A DNA stretch of 64,000 bases from Lumbricus terrestris (Eukaryota > Annelida > Clitellata > Crassiclitellata > Lumbricidae). The translations under genes were made by a program, and so were the position numbers. This document shows, in pieces, positions 1-64,000 of the stretch. Where the stretch lies: positions 28,217,400-28,281,399 of the forward strand of contig OX457041.1 of assembly GCA_949752735.1 (NCBI GenBank). Reading direction: 5' to 3'. Below the pieces are notes generated by a model. It was given only the letters and a program-made list of their open reading frames with translations. It ran no database searches and was not told the origin of the DNA. Each line of letters begins with the position of its first letter. The stretch's first letter is position 1.

Positions 1-354
1 AATTAATCCTGAAGTTTGTGTGATCTTTTCATTCAAAGCAGGACAAATAACAACCTTAAAAGTGCCCTAAATTGCTATGGCCCGTGACACACCACCGTTC
101 AAACTCTGCACACTTGGGGCTATAATTATATTATGTTCAATTATTTTATCCACTAAACCAGCCATTGACATTCAATGCAATTAGGAACTGCATTGTTGAC
201 ATGAAACTGCACAAACCCCAAATTTTCATTCAAAAAATTCTCAATCATACATATAATTATTATATAGGCTACACATAAATATATACATACTTACATCCAC
301 ATGTGATTAATTATATATACATTCATAGCTGTATATATATATATTATATGCATA

Positions 355-570
355 TATGTGGGATATGGTGGTGTAGCGGTAAGTTTGGAACCTTGCGACT
401 GAAAGGTCGCATATTCGAATCAACCTCAAAAAACCATGTAACGACCTTGGACAAGTTGCTCACCCACAATTGTCTGTGAGGAAGGTAATGGAAAACCCCC
501 TCCTCACTCATCTCATCCCAAGAGACATGAAGAAAATGGACCAGCAACCTTTGGGCAGATAACTCATCAC
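355..570 (+). mobile_element. tRNA-derived SINE
   Basis: An A-box-like GGTGTAGCGGTAAG near 370 and a B-box-like GCATATTCGAATC near 408 are spaced as in a tRNA head, preceded by GGGATATGGTG. The body CCTTGGACAAGTTGCTCAC resembles the segment CTTGGGCAAGTC that follows the tRNA head in the SINEs at 13 and 22 kb. It runs into an ATC/ACC microsatellite that probably grew from its tail. Confidence 0.65.
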
Positions 571-729
571 CACACCACCATCATCATAATCATCATAATC
601 ATCATCACCATCACCATCACCACCACCATCACCATCACACCACCACCATCACACCACCACCACCACCACCACCACCACCATCATCATCATCACCACCACC
701 ACCACCACCACCACCATCATCATCATCAT
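571..729. repeat. (ATC/ACC)n microsatellite
   Basis: Imperfect CAC/CAT triplets, about 155 bp, directly after the SINE. Confidence 0.9.
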
Positions 730-943
730 AAAACTTCACAAGTTTGTTTGTTGTAATTGTCACCACATAAATACAATAAGTCATCGCTACATGCTGATTT
801 CAAGTTGCATAGCCATTTGGTTTTTAATCTCAGATTAAAGAAATAGAGTGGAATTCAGACCAGAATAAGTGATTAAGCAGAGAATGACTGACTGATCGTG
901 AACATTTAATTCGAAGGGCAAGCTCTAAGAAAATGTCTTTCAC

Positions 944-63587
<62,644 letters not shown>

Positions 63588-64000
63588 CAGTCTAAATCCC
63601 AATCACCACCTGTTGATTGGACCAGGTCTTCTTCTTCGTCTTCGTCTTCTTCCTACGCTGCGAATAATCCACTTACACGCACCAAAGTTTCCTGTCACTG
63701 CGACGACTCTGCGTCATCAGAGAGCATCTACAAGAAGAAGAAGAAGAAGACTCATCCTGTTCTTTATATCTAGTTGCATTTATGTAGCACCTTTAAAGGG
63801 TCTACCTAGAACAACGAGTTGAGCCATTATCTGTCTTCTCGTATTGTCATGAGTGATAAATATAAAAAAAACTGTCACATGATCTGGTAGAAATATCTTT
63901 GTGTGCACAGATATTAAGGTACATGCAGACATACGTGAACATCGTCATCGTCATCATTGCCATCATCCTAATCATCATGATCATCAGCATTACTATCACC
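63588..64000. other. Sequence upstream of the DDR start
   Basis: Presumed 5' UTR, intron or promoter side of the gene. It holds CTT/CGT triplets (63628-63655), GAA triplets (63730-63750) and CATCGTCATC-type repeats at the end. No TATA box or initiator could be assigned. Confidence 0.4.

Larger units (their letters stand above)
1..943. other. Start of intron 9: SINE, microsatellite, no exon seen
   Basis: Sequence beyond exon 9 in transcript direction. It holds the tRNA-derived SINE at 355-570 and its triplet-repeat tail, otherwise AT-rich unique sequence. I looked on the minus strand for the next kinase exon and did not find one. Confidence 0.6.

Overview
The window is animal (metazoan) nuclear DNA: one gene with GT-AG introns, AT-rich non-coding sequence, tRNA-headed SINEs, non-LTR retrotransposon 3' ends, cut-and-paste transposons and very many microsatellites. 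The repeat types suggest a marine invertebrate, perhaps a lophotrochozoan, but nothing here fixes the phylum.

Nearly everything lies inside one minus-strand gene for a discoidin domain receptor (DDR) type collagen-receptor tyrosine kinase. Read by hand, nine coding exons join without a phase conflict: 63587-63464 (start and signal peptide), 36251-36146, 23342-23201, 15782-15693 and 14217-14079 (discoidin domain), 11503-10970 (discoidin-like domain), 3875-3696 (extracellular stalk and membrane helix), 2650-2235 (cytosolic juxtamembrane and start of the kinase) and 1089-944 (kinase beta3 with the VAVK lysine). Together they give 625 complete codons plus two bases of the next. The rest of the kinase lies beyond position 1. 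The glycine-rich loop, the collagen-contact loop and a disulfide of the discoidin-like domain all differ from the human proteins, as recalled from memory.

Layout, low to high: 1-943 SINE and empty intron; 944-3875 kinase start and membrane exons, with a 16-bp minisatellite beside a splice donor; 3.9-11 kb intron 6 (old hAT-like element, LINE tails); 11-16 kb discoidin exons with GAGT and CATA microsatellites, a SINE and a LINE 3' end; 16-23 kb intron 3 (hAT-like element with exact 8-bp duplication and a nested MITE); 23-36 kb intron 2 (C-rich tandem duplication, MITEs, a DD37D maT-like mariner, a transposon splitting an ATAC microsatellite); 36-63 kb intron 1 (decayed LINE reverse transcriptase, nested transposon/LINE complex, 13-bp minisatellite, back-to-back hAT-like elements, an unexplained ORF); 63.5-64 kb first coding exon, whose start codon lies in an ATG repeat.

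No bacterial-type operon, CRISPR array, rRNA or intact tRNA gene is present. Most long ORFs are translations of microsatellites. The receptor is the only gene I can support; the mobile elements all look non-autonomous, truncated or decayed.
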